DNA of 64,000 bases, taken from Achromobacter anxifer. GTDB lineage: Bacteria; Pseudomonadota; Gammaproteobacteria; Burkholderiales; Burkholderiaceae_B. This document shows, one piece after another, positions 35,096 through 44,401 of the stretch; positions within the stretch are counted from its first letter, which is position 1, and each line of letters starts with the position of its first letter. The notes below the pieces were generated by a model. It ran no database searches. It saw only the letters and a program-made list of their open reading frames with translations, and was not told where the DNA came from. Where the stretch lies: positions 1 to 64,000 of the forward strand of contig NZ_CAHLAR010000018.1 in the NCBI RefSeq assembly GCF_903652925.1, written 5' to 3'. Position numbers and translations under genes: made by a program.

Positions 35096-35998
35096 CTAAC
35101 CCGCCTCGAAGGCCCTGAAGCGCTCTTGCAGGAATTCGCGCAGACGCTTGACCGCGGGCGACAGCAGCATGCGGTGCACGCACAGCAGATAGAGCGGCGA
35201 CGGCTCGGTGGCGTAGTCGGCCAGGACCTCGATGAGCCGCCCTGCCCGCAGGTCCGACAGGACGTCATAGCGCGACTTGTAGCCCAGGCCATGACCCGCC
35301 AGTATCCAGCGCCGCACCAGTTCGCCGTCGTCGCCGACGCGGTCGCCCTTGACCGGTATCGTCAGGATCGCGCCGTCGCGCTGGAAAATCCAGCGGTCGT
35401 GCAGGGTTTCGCCCAGCACGAAGGACAGACAGTTGTGGCGCCGCAGGTCGGCGGGCGCGAGCGGCACGCCATGGCGCGCAAAGTAGGCGGGCGCGCCGCA
35501 TACGACGCGACGGTTGTGCTCGGCCAGCGGCAAGGCCACCAGCCCTGAATCGTTCGGCGTGCCATAACGCACGGCCAGATCGACCGGCTGCCGGTACAGG
35601 TCGGCCAGGCGGTCGCTGATGCGCACCTGGAAGTTGACGCGCGGATGCAGTTGCTGGAATTCATCCAGCCACGGCAGCAGCACGTGGCGTCCCAGGTCCG
35701 AGGGAATGGAGACGGACAAGGTGCCCGAAATTTCCGTCTTGTTGCGCGCCACCGCATTCCTGCCCGCCTCCAGCGCCGACAGCGCCGAGCGCGCATGCTC
35801 CAGGTAGCGCTCGCCATCGCTGGTCAGCCTGAGGCTGCGCGTAGACCGCACGAAGAGACGCGCGTCCAGGGCCAGCTCCAACCGCTTGAGCGCGGCGCTT
35901 GCGACCGCGGGCGTCAGGTCCAGTTCGCGCGCGGCGGCGGAAAAACTGCCCTGGTCCGCGGCGGCCATAAATATCCTCAGGTCCTCGAAGCGCACCAT
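35096..35998 (-). CDS. LysR-family transcriptional regulator
   Basis: The 300-residue protein has the LysR winged helix (FMAAADQGSFSAAARELDLTPAVASAALKRLELALDARLFVRSTRSLRL) and a periplasmic-binding-like effector domain. It belongs to the group often divergent from oxidoreductase genes. Here it is divergent from the SDR and quinone oxidoreductase pair, with 110 bases between starts. Those two genes are the likely targets. Confidence 0.93.
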   Translation of the reverse strand: MVRFEDLRIFMAAADQGSFSAAARELDLTPAVASAALKRLELALDARLFVRSTRSLRLTSDGERYLEHARSALSALEAGRNAVARNKTEISGTLSVSIPSDLGRHVLLPWLDEFQQLHPRVNFQVRISDRLADLYRQPVDLAVRYGTPNDSGLVALPLAEHNRRVVCGAPAYFARHGVPLAPADLRRHNCLSFVLGETLHDRWIFQRDGAILTIPVKGDRVGDDGELVRRWILAGHGLGYKSRYDVLSDLRAGRLIEVLADYATEPSPLYLLCVHRMLLSPAVKRLREFLQERFRAFEAG

Positions 35999-36108
35999 GC
36001 CGGCCTCATTTTCAAAAAATTATTGAAACTGACTGCGATGCTAGCCGCTTTTTCATTGGTCCGGACTGGGTAATGATGACCCATCCCCGACACGCAAGGA
36101 GTCACCAC

Positions 36109-36903
36109 ATGAAAATCGAACTAAACGGCAAGAAGGCCCTGGTCACCGGGTCGTCCGGCGGCATCGGCCTGGCCATCGCCGCGGGCCTGGCCGAGGCCGG
36201 CGCCGAGGTCGTGCTGCACGGCCGCAACGGCGCCAAGCTGGCGCAGGCCGCCGCCACCCTCTCCAGCCAATATCCCGCAGCGCGGATAAGCACCATCGAA
36301 GCCGACCTGGCCACCGCCGACGGAGCGGCCTCGATCTCGGCCGCCCATCCCGACGTGGACATCCTGATCAACAACGCCGGCTACTTCGCGCCCAAGTCCT
36401 TCACCGAAATCACCGACGACGACTGGCAATACATGCTGGACACCAACGTCATGAGCGGCGTGCGCCTGTCGCGCTACTACCTGCCACGCATGCTGGCGGC
36501 GGGCTGGGGCCGCATCGTGTTCATCTCCAGCGAATCGGCCGTGCAGATCCCCGCCGAAATGATCCACTACGGCGTCAGCAAGACCGCCTTGCTGGGCGTG
36601 TCGCGCGGGCTGGCCGAACTGACCGCCGGCACCGGCGTCACCGTCAACGCCGTGCTGCCCGGCCCCACGCGCTCGGAAGGCGTGTCGGACTTCTTCGCCG
36701 AAATGGCCAGGGAGCAAGGCGTGACCCAGGACGAGATGGAGCGCGACTTCATTGCCCAGCACCGCCCCACTTCGCTGCTGCGGCGCCTGGCCACCGTCGA
36801 GGAAGTCGCCAACATGGTCGTCTACACCTGCTCGGCCCAGGCCTCCGCCACCAACGGCGCCGCCTTGCGCGTGGATGGCGGCGTCGTCCGTTCCATCATC
36901 TGA
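36109..36903 (+). CDS. short-chain dehydrogenase/reductase
   Basis: The 264-residue NAD(P)-dependent SDR has the cofactor motif TGSSGGIG near residue 12, NNAG in DILINNAGYF, the catalytic Ser in ISSESA and Tyr-x-x-x-Lys in YGVSKTALLG. The C-terminal NGAALRVDGGVVRS is typical. The ATG at 36109 has AAGGAG at eight bases. It is co-directional with, and 23 bases before, the zinc-type quinone oxidoreductase gene. The substrate is unknown. Confidence 0.93.
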   Translation: MKIELNGKKALVTGSSGGIGLAIAAGLAEAGAEVVLHGRNGAKLAQAAATLSSQYPAARISTIEADLATADGAASISAAHPDVDILINNAGYFAPKSFTEITDDDWQYMLDTNVMSGVRLSRYYLPRMLAAGWGRIVFISSESAVQIPAEMIHYGVSKTALLGVSRGLAELTAGTGVTVNAVLPGPTRSEGVSDFFAEMAREQGVTQDEMERDFIAQHRPTSLLRRLATVEEVANMVVYTCSAQASATNGAALRVDGGVVRSII

Positions 36904-36926
36904 TCCCTGCCTCACTGTCCAAAGCC

Positions 36927-37940
36927 ATGAAAGCCATCGCCTTTTTCGAGAACCTGCCCGCCGACAATCCCAAGGCGCTGCAGGACATCACCGTCGCCGA
37001 CCCCGTGCCCGGCGACCACGACCTGCTGGTCGAAGTCCGCGCCATCTCGGTGAACCCGGTGGACGTGAAGATCCGAACCAACCGCAAGCCCAAGGACGGC
37101 CAAGCCGAGATCATCGGCTGGGACGCCGCCGGCATCGTGCGCGCCGTGGGCGCCAAGACCAGCCTGTTCAAGCCGGGTGACCGTGTCTGGTACGCGGGCG
37201 CGCTGAACCGGCCCGGCGCCAACAGCGAGCTGCACGTCGTCGACGAACGTATCGTCGGCCGCATGCCCGCCAGCCTGGACTTTGCCCAGGCCGCCGCGCT
37301 GCCGCTGACCACCATCACCGCCTGGGAGCTGCTGTTCGACCGGCTGCGCGTGCTGGACAACGCCGCGCCCAGCCAGGGCAGCCTGCTGGTCATCGGCGCC
37401 GCGGGCGGCGTGGGGTCCATCCTGGTGCAGCTGGCGCGCCAGCTGACCGGCCTGACCGTGATCGGCACCGCCTCGCGCCCCGAAACGCAAGCCTGGGTAC
37501 GCGAGCTGGGCGCGCATCACGTCATCGATCACAGCCAGCCGCTGACCACGGAACTCAAGCGCATCGGCTTCGGCCAGGTCAGCCATATCGCCGGACTGAC
37601 CCGCACCGACCAGCACTTCGCGCAAATGGCCGAAGCGATCGCGCCGCAAGGCAAGATCGCCCTGATCGACGACCCCGCCGCCATCGACGTGCGCCTGCTC
37701 AAGTCCAAGTCGGCATCGCTGCACTGGGAGTTCATGTTCGCCCGTTCGCTGCACGGCACGCCCGACCTGATCGCGCAACACGAGCTGCTGAACCAGGCCG
37801 CCCGCCTGATCGACGAAGGCACGCTGCGCACCACGCTGGGCGGGCACTACGGCAAGATCAATGCCGAAAATCTGCGCCGCGCGCACGCCTTCATCGAAAG
37901 CGGCAAGGCGCAGGGAAAGATCGTGCTGGAAGGCTTCTAG
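36927..37940 (+). CDS. MDR-family zinc-binding alcohol dehydrogenase / quinone oxidoreductase
   Basis: The 337-residue medium-chain reductase has a GroES-like N-terminal domain with HDLLVEVRAISVNPVDVKIR. The Rossmann cofactor loop is VIGAAGGVGSILVQLARQLTG. It lacks the catalytic-zinc cysteine/histidine pattern, which points to the quinone oxidoreductase (zeta-crystallin/YhdH-like) branch. It probably forms a LysR-controlled pair with the SDR upstream. Confidence 0.9.
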   Translation: MKAIAFFENLPADNPKALQDITVADPVPGDHDLLVEVRAISVNPVDVKIRTNRKPKDGQAEIIGWDAAGIVRAVGAKTSLFKPGDRVWYAGALNRPGANSELHVVDERIVGRMPASLDFAQAAALPLTTITAWELLFDRLRVLDNAAPSQGSLLVIGAAGGVGSILVQLARQLTGLTVIGTASRPETQAWVRELGAHHVIDHSQPLTTELKRIGFGQVSHIAGLTRTDQHFAQMAEAIAPQGKIALIDDPAAIDVRLLKSKSASLHWEFMFARSLHGTPDLIAQHELLNQAARLIDEGTLRTTLGGHYGKINAENLRRAHAFIESGKAQGKIVLEGF

Positions 37941-37966
37941 GAAAGCCGCCGGATGCCTCGCCGCGA

Positions 37967-38338
37967 TTGCCGGCGGGGCATCTCGCAATTGGGGGCAGAA
38001 AGCAGTACAAACACGACTGCGCGCAATCGCATGCGCAACCCCACCGGGAGTCTCTTCTGCTCGACCACATTCTCAATCAGGCGCTTGAACCCGTGCTTTG
38101 GGGGATGGTGGCCTTTACCCTGCTGATGCTGAGGCTGGCCCCCCTGCAAGGATGGAAGGCCGTCATCGTCGCCGGCATCACGGCCGGCCTGGTCTTCGAC
38201 ACCGTGCAGTTCCGCGTGGGGCCGCCGCGCCTGTGGGACTCGCTGGTGCTGGGTTCCGTGCTGGCGGCCGTGCTCGCGGCCGCCGTGCTGGAACTGCTGA
38301 TCCATCTGTTGCAGCGCGCTCGCGCTGAACGCGCCTGA
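37967..38338 (+). CDS. small hydrophobic membrane protein, unknown
   Basis: From about the segment LLLDHILNQALEPVLWGMVAFTLLMLRLAP onward the frame encodes three hydrophobic stretches (PVLWGMVAFTLLML, AVIVAGITAGLVF, SLVLGSVLAAVLAAAVLELLIHLL). It ends with a basic tail, consistent with a small inner-membrane protein. The start is uncertain: a TTG at 37967 opens the frame, but GGGAG at about 38046 suggests a later start near 38056. I do not recognise the family. Confidence 0.5.
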   Translation: MPAGHLAIGGRKQYKHDCAQSHAQPHRESLLLDHILNQALEPVLWGMVAFTLLMLRLAPLQGWKAVIVAGITAGLVFDTVQFRVGPPRLWDSLVLGSVLAAVLAAAVLELLIHLLQRARAERA

Positions 38339-38401
38339 AACTCCTGGCCGGCATCCGACCCCGGCCGGATGCGCCTGCCACGCGCTGTTCAGCGCCCCGC
38401 T

Positions 38402-38758
38402 CTAGGCGCGCCCTTCCCGCTTGGCACGCGCATGAGGATCGTTGATCTCGGCCTCAAGCTCGGCGATGAGCCACTCCAACCAGCCGTTTTCGCTACGGGC
38501 ATAAACCACCGCCGCCGGCGTCTTGCCGTTGCGCCAACCCGGCTGGTGCGCGTCCAGCCAGGCGCCCAGGCTCTTGTGCGGCGCCAGCAGGCCCGACAGC
38601 CACGACCAGACGTAGTCGGGCACGTTGCGGCGGAATCCTTGCGCGCAGGCATAGATGGTGGGCTCAAGCGGCAGGTTGCCGGCCCGCGCCAGCCTTGCCT
38701 GCACCCGGCGCAGCGTCTCGGCCGCGGCCTGCAGTTGTTCGGTGCTGAGTTTTTTCAC
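38402..38758 (-). CDS. hypothetical protein, 118 residues
   Basis: I do not recognise this protein. It is soluble, begins KKLSTEQLQAAAETLRRVQARL and contains an aromatic-rich centre (DYVWSWLSGLLAPHKSLGAWLDAHQPGW). It ends charged (EAEINDPHARAKREGRA). Coding bias is consistent with a real gene, and GGAGTCCTCAAGT precedes the ATG. It is convergent with the small membrane protein gene; a short inverted repeat (38351-38357 with 38366-38372) lies between them. Confidence 0.7.
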   Translation of the reverse strand: MKKLSTEQLQAAAETLRRVQARLARAGNLPLEPTIYACAQGFRRNVPDYVWSWLSGLLAPHKSLGAWLDAHQPGWRNGKTPAAVVYARSENGWLEWLIAELEAEINDPHARAKREGRA

Positions 38759-38833
38759 TTGAGGACTCCTGGTCTTGGTTTGCCCGGATTATCACCCCAG
38801 GCGGCAGCGCTTTCCAAGCGCCGCACAGGCCTT

Positions 38834-39742
38834 TCAGGAACGCGCCGCCCGCGGCGGCTGCAAGCCCATCAATGCCGTCGCGCTGAAACGCGCGCCGGGC
38901 TCCAGCACCTGCATGCCGGTGCGCGCCTCGCCGCCCGCGGCCAGGTTGAACGCGTCCGCCACATTGGTGACCGGCTCCACGCACAGGAACTCCGAGCCGC
39001 CCGCCGTGTAGACCACCAGGTGCGCAAAGGCCGGATCCGCGTGCAGCGTCAGCTGATGGCCGTCGGGCCAATGCAGGACGGCGCGCCCTTCCCACTGCGA
39101 CAGATAGGTGTCGCAACCGCCAGCCGAGCGGCGCAGCTCCCGCACATGGACGGACTTGCTGCCCGTCGGCAATCCGTCCGCATCCGCCAGCCACTCGCGG
39201 CGGGCGTTCAGCGTGACGCGCTCGGCCGTGAAGTAGGGATGCAGCCCCAGGCCGAAGGGCATGGGCGTGTCGCCGAGATTGACAATGGCAAACCCCACGC
39301 TCAGGCCGCGCCCGTCCAGCCGGTAGCGTTGCACGCATTCGAAGGGCCAGGGCCAGCCGAGCACGCCGGCGGGCTGCTCCAACACCAGGTCGACGCTGTC
39401 CGCGCTCACGTCGCGCACGGTCCACGCTTGATGCAGGCCGGCGCCATGGATCGCATGAGGCCGGCCGGGCACGGACTGCAAGGCATGCCGCGCGCCGTTG
39501 AAGGTAAACACGCCATCGCGGACGCGGTTGGAATAAGGCGCCAGCGGATAGGAGCCCGCCCTTGGCCAGCGCCCTGCGGGCCACTGCGTTTCGGTCAACG
39601 GCACGATCCAGTCGTGCCCGTCCGTCGACAGCCGCGTCAGACGCCCGCCGCCGCCCGGCGCGAACTCGGCCTGGTGCGGACCGCTGGTGATGGTGATGCG
39701 CTCGCTGGCGTCCAGCGTGGCGGGGACGGGGAGATGCTGCAT
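38834..39742 (-). CDS. aldose 1-epimerase family protein
   Basis: The 302-residue mutarotase-fold protein interconverts sugar anomers. Conserved histidines are in HAIHGAGLHQAW and GLGLHPYF, and the C-terminal glutamate is in EFLCVEPVTNVADAF. It belongs to the broader aldose-epimerase group, not strictly GalM of a gal operon. The ATG at 39742 is divergent from mutS across 150 bases. The minus-strand frame stays open far past this start, through mutS, but that extension is not real. Confidence 0.88.
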   Translation of the reverse strand: MQHLPVPATLDASERITITSGPHQAEFAPGGGGRLTRLSTDGHDWIVPLTETQWPAGRWPRAGSYPLAPYSNRVRDGVFTFNGARHALQSVPGRPHAIHGAGLHQAWTVRDVSADSVDLVLEQPAGVLGWPWPFECVQRYRLDGRGLSVGFAIVNLGDTPMPFGLGLHPYFTAERVTLNARREWLADADGLPTGSKSVHVRELRRSAGGCDTYLSQWEGRAVLHWPDGHQLTLHADPAFAHLVVYTAGGSEFLCVEPVTNVADAFNLAAGGEARTGMQVLEPGARFSATALMGLQPPRAARS

Positions 39743-39879
39743 TGATGGTTCGCTCCGGCGGCGGGAACAAGGGCCGCGCGCTGCGATTGTGCCGTTGGCG
39801 GGCGGGCCGGGGCAAGCGGGCCTGACGGGCTCGGACAAAACAAGCATCCGTCCCTCCCCGCAGCGGTTCTCGCGCCCGA

Positions 39880-39885
39880 TACAAT
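39880..39885 (+). promoter_or_regulatory. mutS: -10 box close to the mutS start
   Basis: TACAAT lies seven bases before the mutS ATG. A transcript from it would start at or next to the A of the start codon, giving a leaderless message. No Shine-Dalgarno sequence precedes the ATG, which agrees. The -35 region is weak. Confidence 0.45.
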
Positions 39886-39892
39886 CACGGGC

Positions 39893-42562
39893 ATGAATTC
39901 CGCAACGCAAAACACCGCCGCCGAGGCCCACGCGGGCCACACTCCCATGATGCAGCAATACCTCCGCCTGAAGGCGGAGGCTGGTCCCTTGCTGCTGTTC
40001 TATCGCATGGGGGATTTCTATGAAATGTTCTACGAGGACGCCGAACGCGGCGCGCGTCTGCTCAATCTGACGCTGACCAAGCGCGGCTCGTCCAACGGCA
40101 CGCCGATCCCGATGGCGGGGCTGCCGGTGCACGCCATGGAGCAGTACCTGGCGCGGCTGGTGGCCATGGGCGAGTCCATCGCCATCTGCGAACAGATCGG
40201 CGATCCGGCGACGTCCAAGGGACCCGTCGAGCGCCGCATCGTGCGCATCGTTACGCCCGGCACGCTGACCGACGACGCGCTGCTGCCGGCCAAGGCGGAC
40301 CGCGCGCTGGCCGCCGTATTCGTGGGCGGCACCGCGCGCGCGCCGCGCGCCGGGCTGGCCTGGCTGAACCTGGCCAGCGGCGAGTTCCGCGTGACCGAAT
40401 GCGCGCCCGGCCAGCTCGAATCCGAATTGCACCGCATCGCGCCGGCGGAGATCGTCTGCGCCGACAGCGCCGAATTCGACTTCCCGTTCGAAGGCGCCCG
40501 CGCGCGCGTGCCCGACTGGCACTTCGAGGCCGACAGCGCGCGCGCCCACCTGCTGGCGCATTTCAAGACCGATACGCTGGCGGGCTTCGACATCGAGGAC
40601 ATGCCGGCCGGCGTCTGCGCGGCGGGCGCCCTGCTGCGCTACGCGGCGCGCACCCAGTCGCAGGCCCTGGCCCACGTGCAGAGCCTGTCGGCGGAACGCC
40701 CGGGCCAATACGTGCTGCTGGACCCGGTCACGCGCCGCAACCTGGAACTGACGCAGACGTTGTCGGGCGAGGATTCGCCGACGCTGTTCTCGCTGCTGGA
40801 CGGCTGCCGCACGCCCATGGGCAGCCGGCTGCTGCGCCGCTGGCTGCACCACCCGCTGCGCGAAAACGAACAGGCGCTGGCGCGCCAGCAAGCCATCTCG
40901 GCGCTGCTGGCGGGCCGCATGGACATGGAACAGTCCTTTGGCGCGGCCAGCTTCAGCGCGGCCAGCCTGCTGGAGTCCCTGCGCGGCGCGCTGAACGCCT
41001 TCCCGGACATCGAGCGCATCGCTGCCCGCCTGGCGCTGCGCTCGGTGCGTCCGCGCGAACTGGCCAGCCTGCGCGATGCGCTGCAAGCCCTGCCCGCGCT
41101 GCGCGACCAAGTCGAACCCATGGCGGACTCGCCGCGGCTGGGCGAACTGGTCTCGCACCTGTCGGTGGATCCGGCGCTGGCCGCGCTGCTGGTGCGCGCC
41201 ATTGCCCCGGAACCCGCGGTCGCGATCCGCGACGGCGGCGTGCTGGCGGCGGGCTTTGACGCCGAGCTGGACGAATTGCGCGGCCTGGCGGCCGACGGCG
41301 GCGATTTCCTGGTGCAGCTGGAAGCCCGCGAGCGCGAGCGCACCGGCATCAGCAACCTGCGCGTGGAGTTCAACCGCGTGCATGGCTTCTACATCGAAGT
41401 CACCAAGGGCCAGACCGCCAAGGTGCCGGAAGACTACCGCCGCCGCCAGACGCTGAAGAACGCCGAACGCTACATCACGCCCGAACTCAAGACCTGGGAA
41501 GACAAGGTGCTGTCGGCCCAGGACCGTTCGCTGGCCCGCGAAAAATGGCTGTTCGAGCAATTGCTCGACGTGCTGGCCGAACACGTGCGCCCGCTGTCGG
41601 ACTGCGCCGCCGCGCTGGCCGAACTGGACACGCTGGCCGCCCTGGCCGAACACGCGCGCCGCCAGGACTGGGTCGCGCCCGAATTGTCCGAGCAGGCGGA
41701 CATCGACATCGAGGCCGGCCGCCACCCCGTGGTGGAAAACGCCATCGAACGCTTCACGCCCAACGGCTGCCGGCTGGAACCGGCGCGCCGCATGCTGCTG
41801 ATCACCGGTCCGAACATGGGCGGTAAATCGACCTATATGCGGCAGGTGGCGCTGATCGTGCTGCTGGCGCGCATCGGCAGCTTCGTACCCGCGTCGCGCG
41901 CCCGCATCGGCAAGATCGACCGCATCTTCACCCGCATCGGCGCCGCCGACGACCTGGCGGGCGGGCGTTCGACCTTCATGATGGAAATGACCGAGGCGGC
42001 CGCCATCCTGTCCGCCAGCACGCCCAACAGCCTGGTGCTGATGGACGAGATCGGCCGCGGCACGTCCACCTACGACGGCTTGGCGCTGGCCTGGGCCATC
42101 GCTTGCCGCCTGCTGGCGCACAACCGCGCGCTGACGCTGTTCGCCACCCACTACTTCGAGCTGACCCGCCTGCCGGCGGAACAGCCGGCGTCGGCCAACG
42201 TGCACCTGGCCGCCGCGGAATCAGCCGGCGGCATCGTGTTCCTGCACGAAGTGCGCGAAGGCCCTGCCAGCCGCAGCTATGGTATCCAGGTGGCGCAGCG
42301 CGCGGGCGTGCCCGCCGCCGTGATCCGCCAGGCCTCGCGCGAACTGGAGCGCCTGGAAGCGCAGGGCGCGCCCACGCCGCAGCTGGGCCTGTTCTCCGCC
42401 GCGGCGGACGCCGACGCCCAGGCCTATGCCGAAGCCGACCGCTCCGACGCCCTGGAAGCGCTGGACTCCCTGCGCGAGGAACTCGCCGCCATCGACCCCG
42501 ACAGCCTGACCCCGCGCGAAGCGCTGGACGCCCTCTATCGCCTGAAGAAGCACCTCCAATGA
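39893..42562 (+). CDS. mutS: DNA mismatch repair protein MutS
   Basis: MutS recognises mismatches and small loops and recruits MutL. The 889-residue protein has the mismatch-reading Phe-x-Glu motif in GDFYEMF (Phe42, Glu44). The connector, lever and clamp domains follow, with an ATPase at the C-terminus: Walker A GPNMGGKS at about 639-646, Walker [17 protein letters not shown] and the His-containing [10 protein letters not shown]. The C-terminal segment ends [13 protein letters not shown], the dimerisation tail. It overlaps roxA by four bases (ATGA). Confidence 0.99.
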   Translation: MNSATQNTAAEAHAGHTPMMQQYLRLKAEAGPLLLFYRMGDFYEMFYEDAERGARLLNLTLTKRGSSNGTPIPMAGLPVHAMEQYLARLVAMGESIAICEQIGDPATSKGPVERRIVRIVTPGTLTDDALLPAKADRALAAVFVGGTARAPRAGLAWLNLASGEFRVTECAPGQLESELHRIAPAEIVCADSAEFDFPFEGARARVPDWHFEADSARAHLLAHFKTDTLAGFDIEDMPAGVCAAGALLRYAARTQSQALAHVQSLSAERPGQYVLLDPVTRRNLELTQTLSGEDSPTLFSLLDGCRTPMGSRLLRRWLHHPLRENEQALARQQAISALLAGRMDMEQSFGAASFSAASLLESLRGALNAFPDIERIAARLALRSVRPRELASLRDALQALPALRDQVEPMADSPRLGELVSHLSVDPALAALLVRAIAPEPAVAIRDGGVLAAGFDAELDELRGLAADGGDFLVQLEARERERTGISNLRVEFNRVHGFYIEVTKGQTAKVPEDYRRRQTLKNAERYITPELKTWEDKVLSAQDRSLAREKWLFEQLLDVLAEHVRPLSDCAAALAELDTLAALAEHARRQDWVAPELSEQADIDIEAGRHPVVENAIERFTPNGCRLEPARRMLLITGPNMGGKSTYMRQVALIVLLARIGSFVPASRARIGKIDRIFTRIGAADDLAGGRSTFMMEMTEAAAILSASTPNSLVLMDEIGRGTSTYDGLALAWAIACRLLAHNRALTLFATHYFELTRLPAEQPASANVHLAAAESAGGIVFLHEVREGPASRSYGIQVAQRAGVPAAVIRQASRELERLEAQGAPTPQLGLFSAAADADAQAYAEADRSDALEALDSLREELAAIDPDSLTPREALDALYRLKKHLQ

Positions 42563-43752
42563 ATCTCGACCAAGCCTTGCCGCTGCTGGGCAACCAGAGC
42601 CCCAACGACTTCATGCGCCGCTACTGGCAGCGCAAGCCCCTGCTGATCCGCCAGGCCATCCCCGGCTTCAAGCCGCCCGTCACGATCGCCGCCGTCAAGA
42701 AGCTGGCGCGCCGCGACGACGTGGAGTCGCGCCTGATCTGGCGCGAAAACGGCGAATGGCAGATGGAGAACGGCCCCTTCGCGCGCCTGCCCAAGGACGA
42801 CGAGGGCGACTGGACCCTGCTGGTGCAGAGCGTGGACCTGCACAGCGATGCCGCGTCCGAACTGATGCAGCTGTTCCGCTTCATCCCCGACGCGCGCCTG
42901 GACGACGTGATGATCAGCATCGCCAGCCATGGCGGCGGCGTGGGTCCGCACTTCGACAGCTACGACGTATTCCTGCTGCAGGCAGCCGGCGAACGCGAAT
43001 GGCGCTACGGCCGCCAGAAGGACCTGTCGCTGGAACCGGGCCTGCCGCTGAAGATCCTGAGCCGCTTCGAGCCCGAAGAGAAGGCGGTGCTGGCCCCTGG
43101 CGACATGCTGTACCTGCCGCCCCAGGCGGCGCATGACGGCGTCGCCGTGGGCGACGGCTGCATGACCATCTCCATCGGTTTCCGCGCCCCCACGCAGGCG
43201 ACGCTGGCGCGCGGCCTGCTGGAAGCTGCTGCCGACCAGGTCATGGCCCGCGTCGGCCTGCTGGGCGGCCCCTACGGCGAACCCGCCCTGCCCGGCCCCA
43301 AGCTGTCCGCCGTCTATCGCGACCCCGGCCAGCCCGCCGTCGGCACGCCCGCGGCCCTGCCCGACGCGCTGGTGGCCGCCACGCTGGAAACAGTGGAAAA
43401 ACTGCGCTTCGATGATGCCCTGGCCTCGCGCTTCCTGGGCTGCTGGCTGACCGAGCCCAGCAACCTCAGCGTGTTCGACGCGCCCGAGGGCATGGAAGTG
43501 GATCTGGAAGAAGACTGGCCCGCCACGGGCCGGCTGGTGCTGGACCGTCGCAGCCGCATGCTCTACCGGGGCAAGCAGCTGTTCATCAACGGCGAAACCG
43601 CCATGACGCCCGCCGACGCCGCGCTGCGCACCCTGGCCGATGCGCGCAGCCTGGAATGCTCGGACCCGTCCTGCGCCCGCCTGTCCGACGAGGCGCGCTC
43701 GTGCCTCGCTGATTGGCTGGACGCCGGCTGGATCCGCTACGAGGCCGCGTAG
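42559..43752 (+). CDS. roxA: ribosomal protein arginine hydroxylase (RoxA/YcfD type)
   Basis: This JmjC/cupin Fe(II)- and 2-oxoglutarate-dependent oxygenase hydroxylates an arginine of ribosomal protein L16 in E. coli. The iron ligands His131-x-Asp133 ([11 protein letters not shown]) and His192 ([12 protein letters not shown]) are present. A C-terminal winged-helix domain covers about 300-390. The protein is 397 residues, somewhat longer than E. coli YcfD. It is translationally coupled to mutS by a 4-base overlap. Confidence 0.9.
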   Translation: MNLDQALPLLGNQSPNDFMRRYWQRKPLLIRQAIPGFKPPVTIAAVKKLARRDDVESRLIWRENGEWQMENGPFARLPKDDEGDWTLLVQSVDLHSDAASELMQLFRFIPDARLDDVMISIASHGGGVGPHFDSYDVFLLQAAGEREWRYGRQKDLSLEPGLPLKILSRFEPEEKAVLAPGDMLYLPPQAAHDGVAVGDGCMTISIGFRAPTQATLARGLLEAAADQVMARVGLLGGPYGEPALPGPKLSAVYRDPGQPAVGTPAALPDALVAATLETVEKLRFDDALASRFLGCWLTEPSNLSVFDAPEGMEVDLEEDWPATGRLVLDRRSRMLYRGKQLFINGETAMTPADAALRTLADARSLECSDPSCARLSDEARSCLADWLDAGWIRYEAA

Positions 43753-43969
43753 CATCCGGACACCATCGCGTATCAGTCCTGCACAGAAAGAAATCAGGTC
43801 TGATACGCGGGACACATCAGGAAAGAGATAACACGAAGCTGAAAGGTTTGTTGCCGTTGGGATGCGACCTTTTTAACTTTCATACTGGATCGGCCCGCAT
43901 GTTCCTGTAGCCTGACTTCTGGTTTCCCCTAATGGGGTTTCAAGAGTCGTCATCTACAGGAGTCCAAAA
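43753..43969. other. intergenic region before the small lipoprotein
   Basis: This gap of 217 bases contains a separated perfect 9-bp inverted repeat, GCGTATCAG (43768-43776) and CTGATACGC (43800-43808). It could be a terminator stem for roxA or a regulator site. A small CCCC-TAAT-GGGG hairpin is near 43925. The promoter of the lipoprotein should lie in its AT-richer right half. Confidence 0.45.
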
Positions 43970-44197
43970 ATGATGAGCAAAACCTTGATTATTGCTTCGG
44001 TGCTGGCCGTCGCGCTGAGCGCCTGCAACAAGAAGGAAGATGCCTCGGCGCCCGCGACCAACCCCGCTCCGGGCGCCAGCACGCCCGCCCCGTCCTCGAC
44101 GCCCCCTGCCACGGAACCGGCTCCGGCGCCCACGCCCAACACCACGCCTGGCGGCGGCTCGACCACCCCGGGCGGCGCGACCACCCCCGCGTCCTAA
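43970..44197 (+). CDS. small Pro/Thr/Ser-rich lipoprotein
   Basis: The 75-residue protein has a lipoprotein signal (KTLIIASVLAVALSAC, lipobox L-S-A-C with Cys19). The remainder is a low-complexity Pro/Thr/Ala/Ser/Gly tail (PAPSSTPPATEPAPAPTPNTTPGGG), which should be an extended periplasmic tether. AGGAG precedes the ATG. No enzymatic domain is present. A strong terminator follows. Similar short lipoproteins are common in Burkholderiales and have no known role. Confidence 0.8.
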   Translation: MMSKTLIIASVLAVALSACNKKEDASAPATNPAPGASTPAPSSTPPATEPAPAPTPNTTPGGGSTTPGGATTPAS

Positions 44198-44236
44198 TAA
44201 AGACTCAGAGACGAACCCCCGCTCTGAGGGCGCAAG

Positions 44237-44270
44237 AAAAAGCCCCGGCTGTTGCAGCCGGGGCTTTTTT
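44237..44270 (+). terminator. rho-independent terminator after the small lipoprotein
   Basis: A 10-bp stem AGCCCCGGCT/AGCCGGGGCT (44241-44250 with 44256-44265) with a GTTGC loop is followed by T6; an A run on the left makes it partly bidirectional. Confidence 0.9.
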
Positions 44271-44331
44271 GCGTCCGTGACGCCGGAACCGGCATGCCCG
44301 GCCGGCCGCTGCGGACTTCCGTTGTCCAGGC

Positions 44332-44359
44332 AAAAAAAGAGGCCCCATCGGGGCCTCTT
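44332..44359 (-). terminator. rho-independent terminator after bamC
   Basis: A 10-bp stem (44337-44346 with 44350-44359) has a 3-base loop, and on the minus strand it is followed by a T run (plus-strand A run 44332-44338). It lies 43 bases beyond the bamC stop codon. Confidence 0.85.
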
Positions 44360-44401
44360 GCTTGAGCAAGTCCGCGCCGTGTGGCAACGGACCCGCTGGT
44401 C

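Noticed and set aside
38834-42205. A minus-strand open frame of 1123 codons antisense to mutS
   Set aside because: Only the first-written 302 codons (38834-39742) are the aldose epimerase. The rest is a His/Arg/Gln/Gly-rich translation opposite mutS, produced by GC-rich codon bias, with no ribosome binding site or family match.
42559-43752. An alternative reading of roxA as a cupin sugar isomerase
   Set aside because: The His-x-Asp...His iron site, the JmjC core and the position directly after mutS fit the RoxA/YcfD oxygenase group better.
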